Assembly: GCF_001306035.1 (NCBI RefSeq) | Contig: NZ_LGCM01000039.1 | Coordinates: 1 to 64,000, forward strand | Source: Levilinea saccharolytica | GTDB lineage: Bacteria; Chloroflexota; Anaerolineae; Anaerolineales; Anaerolineaceae | Direction: 5' to 3' | Length of the DNA: 64,000 bases | Shown: positions 6,979-15,608 of the stretch, in pieces | How positions within the stretch are numbered: the stretch's first letter is position 1 | Layout: each line of letters starts with the position of its first letter | Notes under the pieces: model-generated | Database searches by the model: none | What the model saw: only the letters and a program-made list of their open reading frames with translations | What the model was told of the DNA's origin: nothing | Position numbers and translations under genes: made by a program

Positions 6979-8499
6979 TTAAGCTGGTTTTTTCTCGGTG
7001 ATCCCGGCCATCAACAAACCGATACTTTCTTTGGTCGCCTCGGCCGCCGGAACCACAGCCAAAATCTTGCCGCGGTACATCACCGCGATCCGATCCGAGA
7101 GCTGCAAGACCTCATCCAGTTCGGTGGAAACCAACAGCACCGCCACCCCTTCGTCTCTCCGCTTGATGATCTGCCCGTGGATATACTCAATCGAACCCAC
7201 ATCCAGACCGCGGGTCGGCTGCGAAGCGATCAGCAGCTTAATCGGGCGTGAAAGCTCGCGTGCCACAATCACCTTCTGTTGGTTGCCGCCCGAAAGCGTG
7301 CCCACATGCGTCATCGCACTAGGTGTGCGGATGTCAAACTGCTCAATACGCTGGTTCGCGTTCTCCAGCGCCCGATCCCAATGCACCACCAGGCCCTGAG
7401 AAAAAGGCGGCAGGTAATAGGTGTTTAACACCAGGTTATCCATCACTGGGAAAGGCAGCACCAAACCGTCTTTCTGGCGGTCTTCGGGAATATGCGCCGA
7501 CCCCAATTCTGTGATGCGCCGCGGCGAAGCGTTCGCCACCTCTTGCCCGTCCAGGCGGATACTGCCGCCGGATACACGCGCCAAACCCGTCAGCGCCCGC
7601 ACCAGCTCGGTCTGGCCGTTGCCCTGCACCCCGGCGATGCCCAAAATTTCACCCGCCTGCACTGTCAAGGAGACGTCATCCACCGCGACTGTCCCCAGGT
7701 TATCCAATACGCGCAGGTTTGAAACCTCCAGCACCGTTTCTTTCGGCTGGGCGGCGGCCTTGTCCACCGTCAGGCTCACCTCGCGGCCCACCATCAGGTT
7801 AGCCAGCTCGGCTTCGCTGATCTCAGAAGGCGTTGTACTGCCCACCACCTTGCCGCCCCGCATCACCGTGATGCGGTCAGCCACTTCCAACACCTCTTTC
7901 AGCTTGTGGGTGATGAAAACGATGGAAACGCCGCGGTTCGTCAGGTCGTGCATAATCTTGAACAGATCTTCCACTTCCTGCGGGGTCAGCACAGCCGTGG
8001 GTTCATCCAAAATCAAAATTTCGGCCTTGCGGTACAGCGCCTTTACAATCTCCACACGCTGCTGCACCCCCACCGACAGGTCATGCACGTACGCGTTCGG
8101 GTCCAGTTCCATGCCCAAATCGCGTGAAAGTTCCCGCACACGCTCGGCCACCACTTTTTCATCCAAAGCCAGGCCGCGCACGCTTTCCATACCCAACATG
8201 ATGTTTTCGGCCACGGTGAACACCGGAATGAGCATGAAATGCTGATGCACCATGCCGATCCCGTGTTCAATCGCATCTCGCGGCGAAGACATGCTGATCG
8301 CCTGACCGTTCACGCGAATTTCGCCGCCGTCCGGTTTGTATAAACCGTACAACACATTCATCAGGGTAGATTTCCCTGCCCCATTTTCGCCCAGCAGAAC
8401 GTGAATTTCGCCCTTTTTCAGATCGAAGCTCACATCATCATTGGCTAATACGCCAGGGAACTGCTTGCGAATGCCATGTGCTTCCAGCACGATACTCAT
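6979..8499 (-). CDS. Nucleoside-type ABC transporter ATPase (two ATP-binding domains)
   Basis: A 506-residue double ATPase. The first domain has Walker A GENGAGKST (37-45) and signature LSVGVQQRVEI; the second has a degenerate Walker A (GVQGNGQTE, lacking the lysine) but a full signature LSGGNQQKVIVAREL. This asymmetry is typical of the RbsA/BmpA class of importers (compare NupO of Bacillus). It is the last gene of an operon with two permeases and a BMP-family lipoprotein. The ATG at 8499 follows AGAGGAG; upstream in-frame codons lack a ribosome site and overlap the permease stop. Confidence 0.92.
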   Translation of the reverse strand: MSIVLEAHGIRKQFPGVLANDDVSFDLKKGEIHVLLGENGAGKSTLMNVLYGLYKPDGGEIRVNGQAISMSSPRDAIEHGIGMVHQHFMLIPVFTVAENIMLGMESVRGLALDEKVVAERVRELSRDLGMELDPNAYVHDLSVGVQQRVEIVKALYRKAEILILDEPTAVLTPQEVEDLFKIMHDLTNRGVSIVFITHKLKEVLEVADRITVMRGGKVVGSTTPSEISEAELANLMVGREVSLTVDKAAAQPKETVLEVSNLRVLDNLGTVAVDDVSLTVQAGEILGIAGVQGNGQTELVRALTGLARVSGGSIRLDGQEVANASPRRITELGSAHIPEDRQKDGLVLPFPVMDNLVLNTYYLPPFSQGLVVHWDRALENANQRIEQFDIRTPSAMTHVGTLSGGNQQKVIVARELSRPIKLLIASQPTRGLDVGSIEYIHGQIIKRRDEGVAVLLVSTELDEVLQLSDRIAVMYRGKILAVVPAAEATKESIGLLMAGITEKKPA

Positions 8500-8521
8500 C
8501 CTGTTCGCTCCTCTCTGGCGA

Positions 8522-9592
8522 TTACTTCTCGTACGGCGTGCCGTCTGCCGCGGGGGCCACGGTCTTGCCAATCACACCGGTCAGGATCACCATCGTCAAG
8601 ATGTAAGGAACCATCCCGACCACATACGAATATTGCAGGAAAGCCCACTCCGGTGGAATCACCGCACGGAATTGCTGCAAATTGATCTGGAAAGCCTGCG
8701 CCGCGCCAAACACCAGCGCCGCTGCCCAGGCCCCAAAAGGTGTCCAGTTGCCGAAGATCATCGCCGCCAGCGAGATAAACCCGCGGCCGTTGGTCATCAG
8801 CGGTTCAAAAGAGGGCACCGATTCAATCGTGAAATACGCCCCGGCCAGACCCGCCAGCATACCGCCGATGATCACGTTCCAGTAGCGCATCTTGTACACA
8901 TTGATACCGATCGTATCCGCCGCGCGCGGGTGCTCGCCCACAGCCCGCGTGCGCAAACCCCAGCGGGTGCGGAACAGGACAAAATTGGCCACAATCACCA
9001 ACACAATGGCCGCCACCGCGATCGGCTGCTGTTCAAAGACCTTGCCCACCACCGGGATGTCCACCAGGAAGGGGATGCTGATGCGCGGCAAAACACCCGG
9101 CGCATGCGGAATTTGCCCGCCAAAAATGCTGTTCTTTTCAAAGAACAACTGCCGGTTCAAAAAGCCGGTGATGCCAATCGCCAGGATGTTAATCACCGTC
9201 CCGCCGATCACCTGATCCACCTTCAGCGAAACCGACAGCCAGGCGTGCAGCAAACCCAGCAGGCCGCCAATGATGATCGCTACCAGCACGCCGAAAAGCA
9301 AACTGGCCAGCGGGGGCACGCTCCAAATGGTGTTCAGGAAAACCGCGCCAAACCAGCCAAAGAAGGCCGAAGTCAGCATCATGCCTTCAATACCGATGTT
9401 CACCACCCCAGCGCGCTCGCAGAACACCCCCGAAAGCGCCCCCAGAGTCAGCGGTGTCGCCACCGAAATGGTGGTCGCCAGCAAACTCACCAGCAGCACC
9501 AAGGGCGAAATCTGTGCCGAGCCGATCAAGATCACAATCAGGTACAGCAGGATGATAATGGCGGCGATAAAGTAAAAACGTCGTTTATTCAT
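8522..9592 (-). CDS. Nucleoside-type ABC transporter permease (NupQ-like)
   Basis: A 356-residue BPD_transp_2 family permease with eight to ten transmembrane segments. The conserved GALSGVFCERAGVVNIGIEG stretch near residues 55-75 is diagnostic for the second permease of BMP-type nucleoside importers. The start at 9592 has GGAGG seven bases upstream; an ATG six bases earlier would leave almost no spacing. It is paired with the larger permease immediately upstream (13-base gap). Confidence 0.92.
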   Translation of the reverse strand: MNKRRFYFIAAIIILLYLIVILIGSAQISPLVLLVSLLATTISVATPLTLGALSGVFCERAGVVNIGIEGMMLTSAFFGWFGAVFLNTIWSVPPLASLLFGVLVAIIIGGLLGLLHAWLSVSLKVDQVIGGTVINILAIGITGFLNRQLFFEKNSIFGGQIPHAPGVLPRISIPFLVDIPVVGKVFEQQPIAVAAIVLVIVANFVLFRTRWGLRTRAVGEHPRAADTIGINVYKMRYWNVIIGGMLAGLAGAYFTIESVPSFEPLMTNGRGFISLAAMIFGNWTPFGAWAAALVFGAAQAFQINLQQFRAVIPPEWAFLQYSYVVGMVPYILTMVILTGVIGKTVAPAADGTPYEK

Positions 9593-9605
9593 CTGCATCC
9601 CTCCG

Positions 9606-10736
9606 CTACTTGCCCCAGCCGCGCGTCAGCGAGAAGCGCTCATCGCGCGAGCGGATGCGGTAGATATAGCGCACGACCGTATCGGCCGCCACAAACAATA
9701 AGATCAGCGCCTGGATGACCGAAATCACATCCACCGGAATCTGGGTCAGGAACTGCATCCGCGTGGCGCCGTTGCGCATGGCCGCGAACAGCAGTGAAGC
9801 CAATACCACCCCGGCAGGATGGTTTTTGCCCAGCAGGGCGATGGCAATGGCGTCAAACCCATACCCCACCGCAAAGCCCAGCTCATGCCGATAATTCAGC
9901 GCGGTCACTTCAATTGCCCCGGCCATCCCGGCCAGAATGCCAGAGAAGAGCATGGTAACGATAATGGTGCGTTTCACGTTCACACCCGCATAACGCGCCG
10001 CATCCAAATTCGCGCCGGTGGTGCGGATTTCAAACCCCAACGTCGTCTTCCACAACAGCCACCACACCAAGACGGCCATACCGATCGCCAGAATAAAGCC
10101 CCAATGGAAGCGAAATTCAGGGAATACGGGTGGAAGGTGCGCGCTTTCCACAATCAGGGGGGTGCGAGCGACCACATTCATCGGATTCGGGTCTTTCATC
10201 GGCCCGTTCAACAAAAAGCTGGTCAGGTTCAGGGCGATGTAGTTCATCATAATGGTATTAATGACTTCATGGCCGCCCGTATAGGCCTTCAAGAAACCCG
10301 GAATGGCCGCCCAGATACCGCCAGCCAACATGCCCCCGCCCACCGCCAAGATCACATGCAGCACCGCGGGAATATCCGCTCCCAACATACCCGGCAGCGC
10401 ATACCCAATCCATGCCGCCGCCACCGCGCCAAATGCCAACTGGCCTTCAGCGCCGATATTGAACAGCCCTCCCTTAAAGCCAACCGCAACCGCCAGCCCC
10501 GCAAAAATGTACGGCGAGGCCCACACCGTGGTCTCACTCAACGCATTTAAAGAACCAAAGGCCCCTTCAAAAAGGCCTGCATAGGCTGCAAAGGGATTTC
10601 CGCCAGCCGCGGCGATGATCAACCCTCCTACGACCATAGAGGTTAACACTGCCAACAGCGGAACCAGCCCTGTGTTTACGAGCTGCGGAGGAAGCTTGAA
10701 GGACCGGGTCTTCTTGGGGCCTTGCTCTTCGCTCAT
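9606..10736 (-). CDS. Nucleoside-type ABC transporter permease (NupP-like)
   Basis: A 376-residue BPD_transp_2 permease with the GFKGGLFNIGAEGQLAFGA motif (about residues 85-105) that marks the first permease of BMP-family importers, and about ten membrane segments. It follows the substrate-binding lipoprotein gene after a strong hairpin (10771-10805), so it is probably expressed at a lower level than the lipoprotein. With 8522-9592 and the ATPase it forms a complete importer for purine nucleosides or related compounds; the exact substrate is inferred from family. Confidence 0.92.
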   Translation of the reverse strand: MSEEQGPKKTRSFKLPPQLVNTGLVPLLAVLTSMVVGGLIIAAAGGNPFAAYAGLFEGAFGSLNALSETTVWASPYIFAGLAVAVGFKGGLFNIGAEGQLAFGAVAAAWIGYALPGMLGADIPAVLHVILAVGGGMLAGGIWAAIPGFLKAYTGGHEVINTIMMNYIALNLTSFLLNGPMKDPNPMNVVARTPLIVESAHLPPVFPEFRFHWGFILAIGMAVLVWWLLWKTTLGFEIRTTGANLDAARYAGVNVKRTIIVTMLFSGILAGMAGAIEVTALNYRHELGFAVGYGFDAIAIALLGKNHPAGVVLASLLFAAMRNGATRMQFLTQIPVDVISVIQALILLFVAADTVVRYIYRIRSRDERFSLTRGWGK

Positions 10737-10770
10737 AAGATGCTCCCAAATATCTTTCGGATGATTTCAG

Positions 10771-10805
10771 AAAAAGGGGAAAGAGGGATAGTTCCCTCTT
10801 TCCCC
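10771..10805 (-). terminator. Strong hairpin with T-tract between lipoprotein and permease genes
   Basis: A perfect 13-bp stem, GGGGAAAGAGGGA (10776-10788) with TCCCTCTTTCCCC (10793-10805), has a four-base loop and is followed on the minus strand by TTTTT. It sits inside the importer operon directly after the binding-protein gene, so it most likely acts as a partial terminator and RNA 3' stabiliser that raises binding-protein abundance over the membrane subunits. Confidence 0.85.
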
Positions 10806-10825
10806 GGGGGTACTAACAGAACAGA

Positions 10826-11869
10826 TTACTGCGGTTTCGTCGGCGGAACGTTGGTCTGCAGCGTGCCGTCGGCCAGAGCTTTGGCGATCTCTTCCATCTT
10901 GGCCTTAACTTCGGCCGGAACCTGGCTGTCCACATCGTGGAACGGAGCATAACCAGCCTTGCCCATGTAATTGCCGCCAGGGAACTTGCCGTCTTTGGCC
11001 AGTTTGATCAGGTCAAAGGTGCCGGGGGTCAAGAGTTTCATCGCGCTGGAGAGCAGCACTTTCTGCGCTTCAGGAACGGTGAAGTACTGGTCGGTATCCA
11101 CGCCGATGGCGTAAACGCCCTTTTCCGCCGCGCCCAAGAGCGCGCCGTTACCCGTCTTGCCGCCCGCACCGAAGACAATGTCCACACCCTTGTCGATCAT
11201 GGAGATCGCGGTGGTCTTGCCCCATTCGGGATCGGAGAAGGTCTTGTCGAAGCCAACATCATTGTGGTACACAACGTTGATCTCAACATCGGGCTTAATA
11301 TACAGCGCGCCCGCGCGATAGCCTTCACCAAAGCGCCAAACCGGAGGAACCGCATCGGTGCCCAACACAGCGCCGAGCTTGCCGGTTTTGGTCATCTGGG
11401 CCGCCAGCGCACCCACCAGGAAGCCAGCGTGATCTTCGGGGAAGTTCAGGCCAGCCAGGTTCGCGATGGTTTCGCCCTGGAACTGATCCACGCCGATGAA
11501 CTTAACTTCGGGGTACTTCTGGGCCGCCGCGATGGTGGCCTCACCCAGGGCAAAGCCCACGGTGACGATCACATCGTACTTGGCTTCCGCGAAGGTGGAG
11601 ATGTTCTTGTCATAATCCTTCGAGTCAGTCGTTTCGATGTATTGAACAACAGCGCCCAAATCTTTCTCGGCCTGTTTCACACCTTCCCAGGTAGACTGGT
11701 TGAAGGACTTGTCGTCAATCTTACCGACGTCCGTCACCAAACCCACACAGAAGGTTTCGGCTTTGCTGCAATCCGGCTTGGTATCGCCAGACGCGGCCGG
11801 CTGGCAGGCAGTTAATGCCATCGAAGCCAGCAAAACAACAGCCAACAACAGAGACAGCTTTTTGGACAT
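10826..11869 (-). CDS. BMP-family substrate-binding lipoprotein
   Basis: A 347-residue exported lipoprotein. The signal peptide ends in a lipobox LTAC with the lipidated Cys at residue 22, followed by the Bmp/PnrA fold: VGLVTDVGKIDDKSFNQSTWEG is characteristic of this family (shown here as VTDVGKIDDKSFNQ), and later FGAGGKTGNGALLGA and the GVDTDQ ligand-site motif. It delivers nucleosides or similar ligands to the permeases encoded downstream. The start at 11869 follows AGAGGAG; a TTGCGA/TATACT promoter lies at 11951-11979. Confidence 0.93.
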   Translation of the reverse strand: MSKKLSLLLAVVLLASMALTACQPAASGDTKPDCSKAETFCVGLVTDVGKIDDKSFNQSTWEGVKQAEKDLGAVVQYIETTDSKDYDKNISTFAEAKYDVIVTVGFALGEATIAAAQKYPEVKFIGVDQFQGETIANLAGLNFPEDHAGFLVGALAAQMTKTGKLGAVLGTDAVPPVWRFGEGYRAGALYIKPDVEINVVYHNDVGFDKTFSDPEWGKTTAISMIDKGVDIVFGAGGKTGNGALLGAAEKGVYAIGVDTDQYFTVPEAQKVLLSSAMKLLTPGTFDLIKLAKDGKFPGGNYMGKAGYAPFHDVDSQVPAEVKAKMEEIAKALADGTLQTNVPPTKPQ

Positions 11870-11950
11870 ACGTTTCTCTCCTCTTGATTCGGATAACATG
11901 GGTTATCTCCGCAGGGGGGCGGTGAACATACGGCTCCCCCGGGTGTACAC

Positions 11951-11979
11951 AGTATACCTTTTAGTGAAACTTATCGCAA
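11951..11979 (-). promoter_or_regulatory. Promoter of the nucleoside importer operon
   Basis: Minus strand TTGCGA (11974-11979), 17-base spacer, TATACT (11951-11956). The -35 variant TTGCGA also occurs upstream of the diguanylate cyclase at 22270, and TTGCGG upstream of the secreted protein at 19175. Confidence 0.75.
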
Positions 11980-12020
11980 GGTCGTCAGACATAGAAATCT
12001 CTAGGATCAATGTCACTCTC

Positions 12021-13313
12021 TTACGAAGCTGTTTGCTTTTTGGCCTCGCCCCGCCGCACAAAACTCATAAACACAAAAGCGGCAAAGAAGAAAATCGGGC
12101 TGATCAGCATCACCAAATCATAGCGGTTGCCAAATAGCTGCACCATCACCCCATAGGTGATGGGTCCCAAAATGGCCGCCAGGGTGGAGAAGAAATAATA
12201 CAGCCCTGTGTAGGTGCCAATGTGGTCATCGTCCGTCATATCCACCACCATCGGCAGCGAGTTGATGTTAATCAGCGACCAGGCCACCCCCAGACCCATC
12301 ATAATCGCCCCCACCACCGGCACATTCCCCAGCACCGGCAGCTTGGTCAGGCTGATCACCAGGGTTTCCACCGGCAGCAGGTACATGGCCGCCACACCGA
12401 TGGTCATTAAAGCCACGCCGGCCATAATCGTGCGCTTGCGGCCAATCGCCGCGCCCAAATAGCCGGAGGGGATGGCAAAGAGCACAAACGGCAGCGAAAG
12501 CTGCCCCAGCAGGCGTGCCGCATCCGAGGCCGTCATGTTCAGATGATTCTGGCCGTACAAGGTGAAGAAAGCCTCAATGCCGTTGTAGGCGATGAACCAG
12601 AAAAAGATCGCCAGCAAAATCATCAGCGCGCTTTTTTCTTTGCTGGTAAAAACTATCGCCAGGTTTTTCAAAATATCCCGCAGGGCGCTTTTGCTGCCCC
12701 CGTCCCCTTTTTTCGCTTCCGGCTGTTCAGCACCGCTTTCGATCTTTGGCTCACGGATGAACAGGAACACCAAAACCGCTCCCACCAACACCAGTCCTGC
12801 CCCCAAATAAAAGGGGTATGCCGGGTTCATGTCGTATAGGCTGGCCCCGCCCAAAAAAGCGATGATTGCCCCCAACCCACCCATCAGATTGATGATGCCG
12901 TTGGCCTGCGAACGGTACGGCGAAGGGGTGATATCCGGCATGAGCGCCACCACCGGCGTGCGCCAGACCGCCATGCTCAGCAGCAGCAAAACCGCCGCCA
13001 GGAAGAACAGCCACATGCTGGTGCTGAGGGGCAGCAGAATAAAGGCAACCGCCGCCAGCGGCGCACCCACCAGGATGAAAGGCATGCGCCGCCCAATGCG
13101 CGTGCGCAGCCGGTCAGACCAGGCTCCGATCACCGGTTGGATAAACATCGAAGCGATATTATCCAGGGTCATAAACACCCCAATGAATCCCGCAGCCATC
13201 AAATACCGGTCGGCCAAGAAAACCGGCACAAAAGCGTTGTATACGCTCCAAATAACGCTGACGCCAAAAAAGCCAAACCCCAGCAGAAAAGTCTTGCTCA
13301 TGCTGTATTTCAT
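12021..13313 (-). CDS. MFS transporter (GPH/SLC45-like)
   Basis: A 430-residue major facilitator with about twelve transmembrane helices. The loop 2-3 motif SDRLRTRIGRRMPFILVGAP is that of the glycoside-pentoside-hexuronide/SLC45 sugar transporter branch, and the second half has the matching AIGRKRTIMAG. A hydrophilic central loop (about residues 195-215) separates the halves. Sugar or glycoside uptake is the family expectation; the substrate is not readable. GGAGG lies six bases before the ATG at 13313. It begins 21 bases after trmD on the same strand, so it may be cotranscribed with trmD. Confidence 0.85.
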   Translation of the reverse strand: MKYSMSKTFLLGFGFFGVSVIWSVYNAFVPVFLADRYLMAAGFIGVFMTLDNIASMFIQPVIGAWSDRLRTRIGRRMPFILVGAPLAAVAFILLPLSTSMWLFFLAAVLLLLSMAVWRTPVVALMPDITPSPYRSQANGIINLMGGLGAIIAFLGGASLYDMNPAYPFYLGAGLVLVGAVLVFLFIREPKIESGAEQPEAKKGDGGSKSALRDILKNLAIVFTSKEKSALMILLAIFFWFIAYNGIEAFFTLYGQNHLNMTASDAARLLGQLSLPFVLFAIPSGYLGAAIGRKRTIMAGVALMTIGVAAMYLLPVETLVISLTKLPVLGNVPVVGAIMMGLGVAWSLININSLPMVVDMTDDDHIGTYTGLYYFFSTLAAILGPITYGVMVQLFGNRYDLVMLISPIFFFAAFVFMSFVRRGEAKKQTAS

Positions 13314-13334
13314 TTCATCCCTCCGAAGATCGAA

Positions 13335-14120
13335 TTAGGAAATGCCTGTTGTAAGAGTGGGTTCGTTGTCGTCTGCGCCGTCCGCCGCCCCCTGTTCGGC
13401 CTCCAGGCGCGCCAGCACCTTGCGGTCAGACTCGCTCAAGGTCAGGCGAGCCAGCATATCCGGCCGCCGCCGCCAGGTGCGTTCCAGAGCCTGCGCGCGC
13501 CGCCAGCGGGCAATTTCGGCGTGGTTACCCGAAAGCAGCACCTCCGGAACCCCCCACCCTCGGAACTCCGGCGGGCGCGTGTAATGCGGATATTCCAGCA
13601 GCCCCGAAGCGTGCGAATCGTCCATCGCCCCGTCGGGGTCGCCCAAAGCCCCCGGGATCAGGCGGGTCAGCGCATCAATCAAAATCAGCGCAGGCAATTC
13701 CCCGCCCGTCAGCACGAAATCGCCGATGGAAATTTCGTCCGTCACCAGGTGCTGCCGCACGCGCTCATCAATGCCCTCATACCGCCCGCACAGCAGCGCA
13801 ATGTGCGCATGCTGCGCCAGCTCAAAGGCCACCTGCTGGGTAAAGACGCGCCCCTGCGGGGTCATCAGAATCACCGGGCAGTCCGGCGGCGAGCCCAAAA
13901 CCCCCTCCACCGCCGCAAAAATTGGCTGCGGCTTCATCACCATGCCCCCCCCGCCGCCGTAGGGCGCGTCGTCGGTGATATGGTGTTTATCGGTCGTCCA
14001 GGCGCGGATATCGTGCAGATTCACCTCCAAAAGGCCGTTCTGCACCGCACGCTGAAGGATACTGGCCTCCAAATACGGCCTGAGCACATCCGGTAGTAAG
14101 CTGAAAACGTCAAAGCGCAT
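13335..14120 (-). CDS. trmD: tRNA (guanine37-N1)-methyltransferase
   Basis: A 261-residue SPOUT methyltransferase that makes m1G37 in tRNAs with G36. Diagnostic segments are [13 protein letters not shown] at the N-terminus, [30 protein letters not shown] and the trefoil-knot SAM site [14 protein letters not shown]. Length is near the family norm of 240-260, with a slightly longer C-terminal tail. Unusually for trmD it is not beside rpsP/rimM/rplS; instead it starts a minus-strand unit with the MFS gene. A TAGAAT box ends six bases before the ATG, so the transcript should be leaderless. Confidence 0.96.
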   Translation of the reverse strand: MRFDVFSLLPDVLRPYLEASILQRAVQNGLLEVNLHDIRAWTTDKHHITDDAPYGGGGGMVMKPQPIFAAVEGVLGSPPDCPVILMTPQGRVFTQQVAFELAQHAHIALLCGRYEGIDERVRQHLVTDEISIGDFVLTGGELPALILIDALTRLIPGALGDPDGAMDDSHASGLLEYPHYTRPPEFRGWGVPEVLLSGNHAEIARWRRAQALERTWRRRPDMLARLTLSESDRKVLARLEAEQGAADGADDNEPTLTTGIS

Positions 14121-14126
14121 AGGTTC

Positions 14127-14155
14127 ATTCTATAAGAAGAACCCAAATCCGACAA
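14127..14155 (-). promoter_or_regulatory. trmD promoter, predicted leaderless
   Basis: Minus strand TTGTCG (14150-14155), 17-base spacer, TAGAAT (14127-14132). Only six bases separate the -10 box from the trmD ATG (14118-14120), so transcription should start at or next to the A of the start codon. Confidence 0.7.
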
Positions 14156-14252
14156 GCCGCAGCCCAAAGCCCTCTGCTCGCGGTTTTTTGCACCCTGCTG
14201 AGCGCATGGATTAATCTTCCATTAAAAGGAGGCCGCATTCCTCCGATAAATC

Positions 14253-14281
14253 TTGACGGCCGTCCCTAGAACAGGTAAGAT
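14253..14281 (+). promoter_or_regulatory. Promoter of the TPR gene pair, predicted leaderless
   Basis: TTGACG (14253-14258), 17-base spacer, TAAGAT (14276-14281). The ATG at 14288 begins six bases after the -10 box, so the first TPR gene should be translated from a leaderless mRNA. No ribosome site is present before that ATG. Confidence 0.7.
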
Positions 14282-14287
14282 GATTTT

Positions 14288-15604
14288 ATGTACTTAAGAA
14301 GCAGTAGATGGAGTTACACACACCGCCGGAAGCGGTCTAGCCCCTGGCGAATTTTGGTCTTAGCGATATTGGTGGGCGTGATGGTGATGATTAACCAGGT
14401 GGTGGTGCCAAACACCCAGCCGCTCTTCATCCCTACCCCCACGGCCACCCGTTCGCCCGAATCCTTCGTCACCGAGGCGGAGAATTTGGCCGCCTCTGGC
14501 AAGCTGGCCCAGTCCATCCAGGCCTACACCCAGGCCATCCAGGCAGACCCCAAAACCCCGGCCAATTTCATCGCCCTGGCGCGCCTGCAAATGTTCACCG
14601 GCCAGTACGCCGAAGCTCAAGCCAACGCAGAAAACGCGCTGATCCTCTCTCCCAACAACGCCCTGGCGCTGGCTGTGCGCGGCTGGGCTTTGGGATTCCA
14701 GGGCAACTATCTGGAAGCTGAGGCGGCCATCAACCGCGCCCTGGAGATTGAGCCCAACAACGCCATCGCCTACGCCTATCTGGCCGAGGTCATCGCCCTG
14801 CAAATTCAGGCCGGAAAAGACACCCTCGCTTCCAAAGACAAAATGATCAACGCCTCTCGTCAGGCGGTGGATTACGGCCCCAACCTGCTGGAAACCCACC
14901 GCGCCCGCGGTCTGGTGTTGGAGCTCACCAGCAACTACCAGGAAGCCGCCGTCGAATTTGAAAAAGCCGTGGCGCAGAACCCCAATATCGCCGATCTGCA
15001 TCTGGCCCTGGGCCGCAATTACCGCGCCCTGGAACAGTATGACCGCGCCATGGAAGAGTTTAACCGCGCCAACGCCCTCAACCCCTCCGACCCGCTGCCC
15101 CTGATCTACATCTCGCGCACCTTCTTCACCGTGGGTGAATTCGCCAAAGCCATTCAGGCCGCCCAGCAGGCCATCAACATCACCCCCGCCGATCCCTTCC
15201 TGTACGGCAACCTGGGTTCCATCTATTACCGCAACCGCCAGTACCCCGAAGCCATCCAGACTCTGCGCATGGCCATCCGCGGCGGAACCGCCGAAAACGG
15301 CGAAACCGTCAACGGCCTGCCGTTGGATTACGGGCGCGTGGCCGAATATTACTACACCTACGGCCTGGCCGCCGCCCGCGCGGGCGAGTGCAGCGAAGCG
15401 CTGCAAATCTCGCGCCTGCTGCTCGACGGCGTGCCCAACGATGAAACCGCTGTATTCAACGCCAACGAAATGGTCAACATCTGCCGCGAGGCCGCCAACA
15501 GCCCCCTCCCCACCGCAGCCCCCGGCGCCGACGGCACCGCCCTGCCGGAGGGCGACGGTACGGCTCAGCCAGAGGGTGAAGTCACCCCCACTCCGGCCCC
15601 CTAA
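14288..15604 (+). CDS. Membrane-anchored TPR protein
   Basis: A 438-residue protein with a short basic N-terminus, one transmembrane helix (about residues 21-40, ILVLAILVGVMVMINQVVV), then tetratricopeptide repeats from about residue 60 to 345 (units such as AQANAENALILSPNNALALA and YDRAMEEFNRANALNPSDPL). The last 35 residues are low-complexity Pro/Gly/Ala/Thr. The TPR domain is predicted outside the membrane, where it would scaffold protein complexes; the partner is unknown. It is a tandem paralogue of the next gene (start 15609), sharing the N-terminal plan of Arg/Ser-rich start, one helix, a PTPT/PTPYPT linker and TPRs. Confidence 0.85.
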   Translation: MYLRSSRWSYTHRRKRSSPWRILVLAILVGVMVMINQVVVPNTQPLFIPTPTATRSPESFVTEAENLAASGKLAQSIQAYTQAIQADPKTPANFIALARLQMFTGQYAEAQANAENALILSPNNALALAVRGWALGFQGNYLEAEAAINRALEIEPNNAIAYAYLAEVIALQIQAGKDTLASKDKMINASRQAVDYGPNLLETHRARGLVLELTSNYQEAAVEFEKAVAQNPNIADLHLALGRNYRALEQYDRAMEEFNRANALNPSDPLPLIYISRTFFTVGEFAKAIQAAQQAINITPADPFLYGNLGSIYYRNRQYPEAIQTLRMAIRGGTAENGETVNGLPLDYGRVAEYYYTYGLAAARAGECSEALQISRLLLDGVPNDETAVFNANEMVNICREAANSPLPTAAPGADGTALPEGDGTAQPEGEVTPTPAP

Positions 15605-15608
15605 TCTC

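Noticed and set aside
8441-9718. 425-codon plus-strand frame opposite the nucleoside permease
   Set aside because: His/Arg/Gln-rich antisense composition, no ribosome site, no family features.
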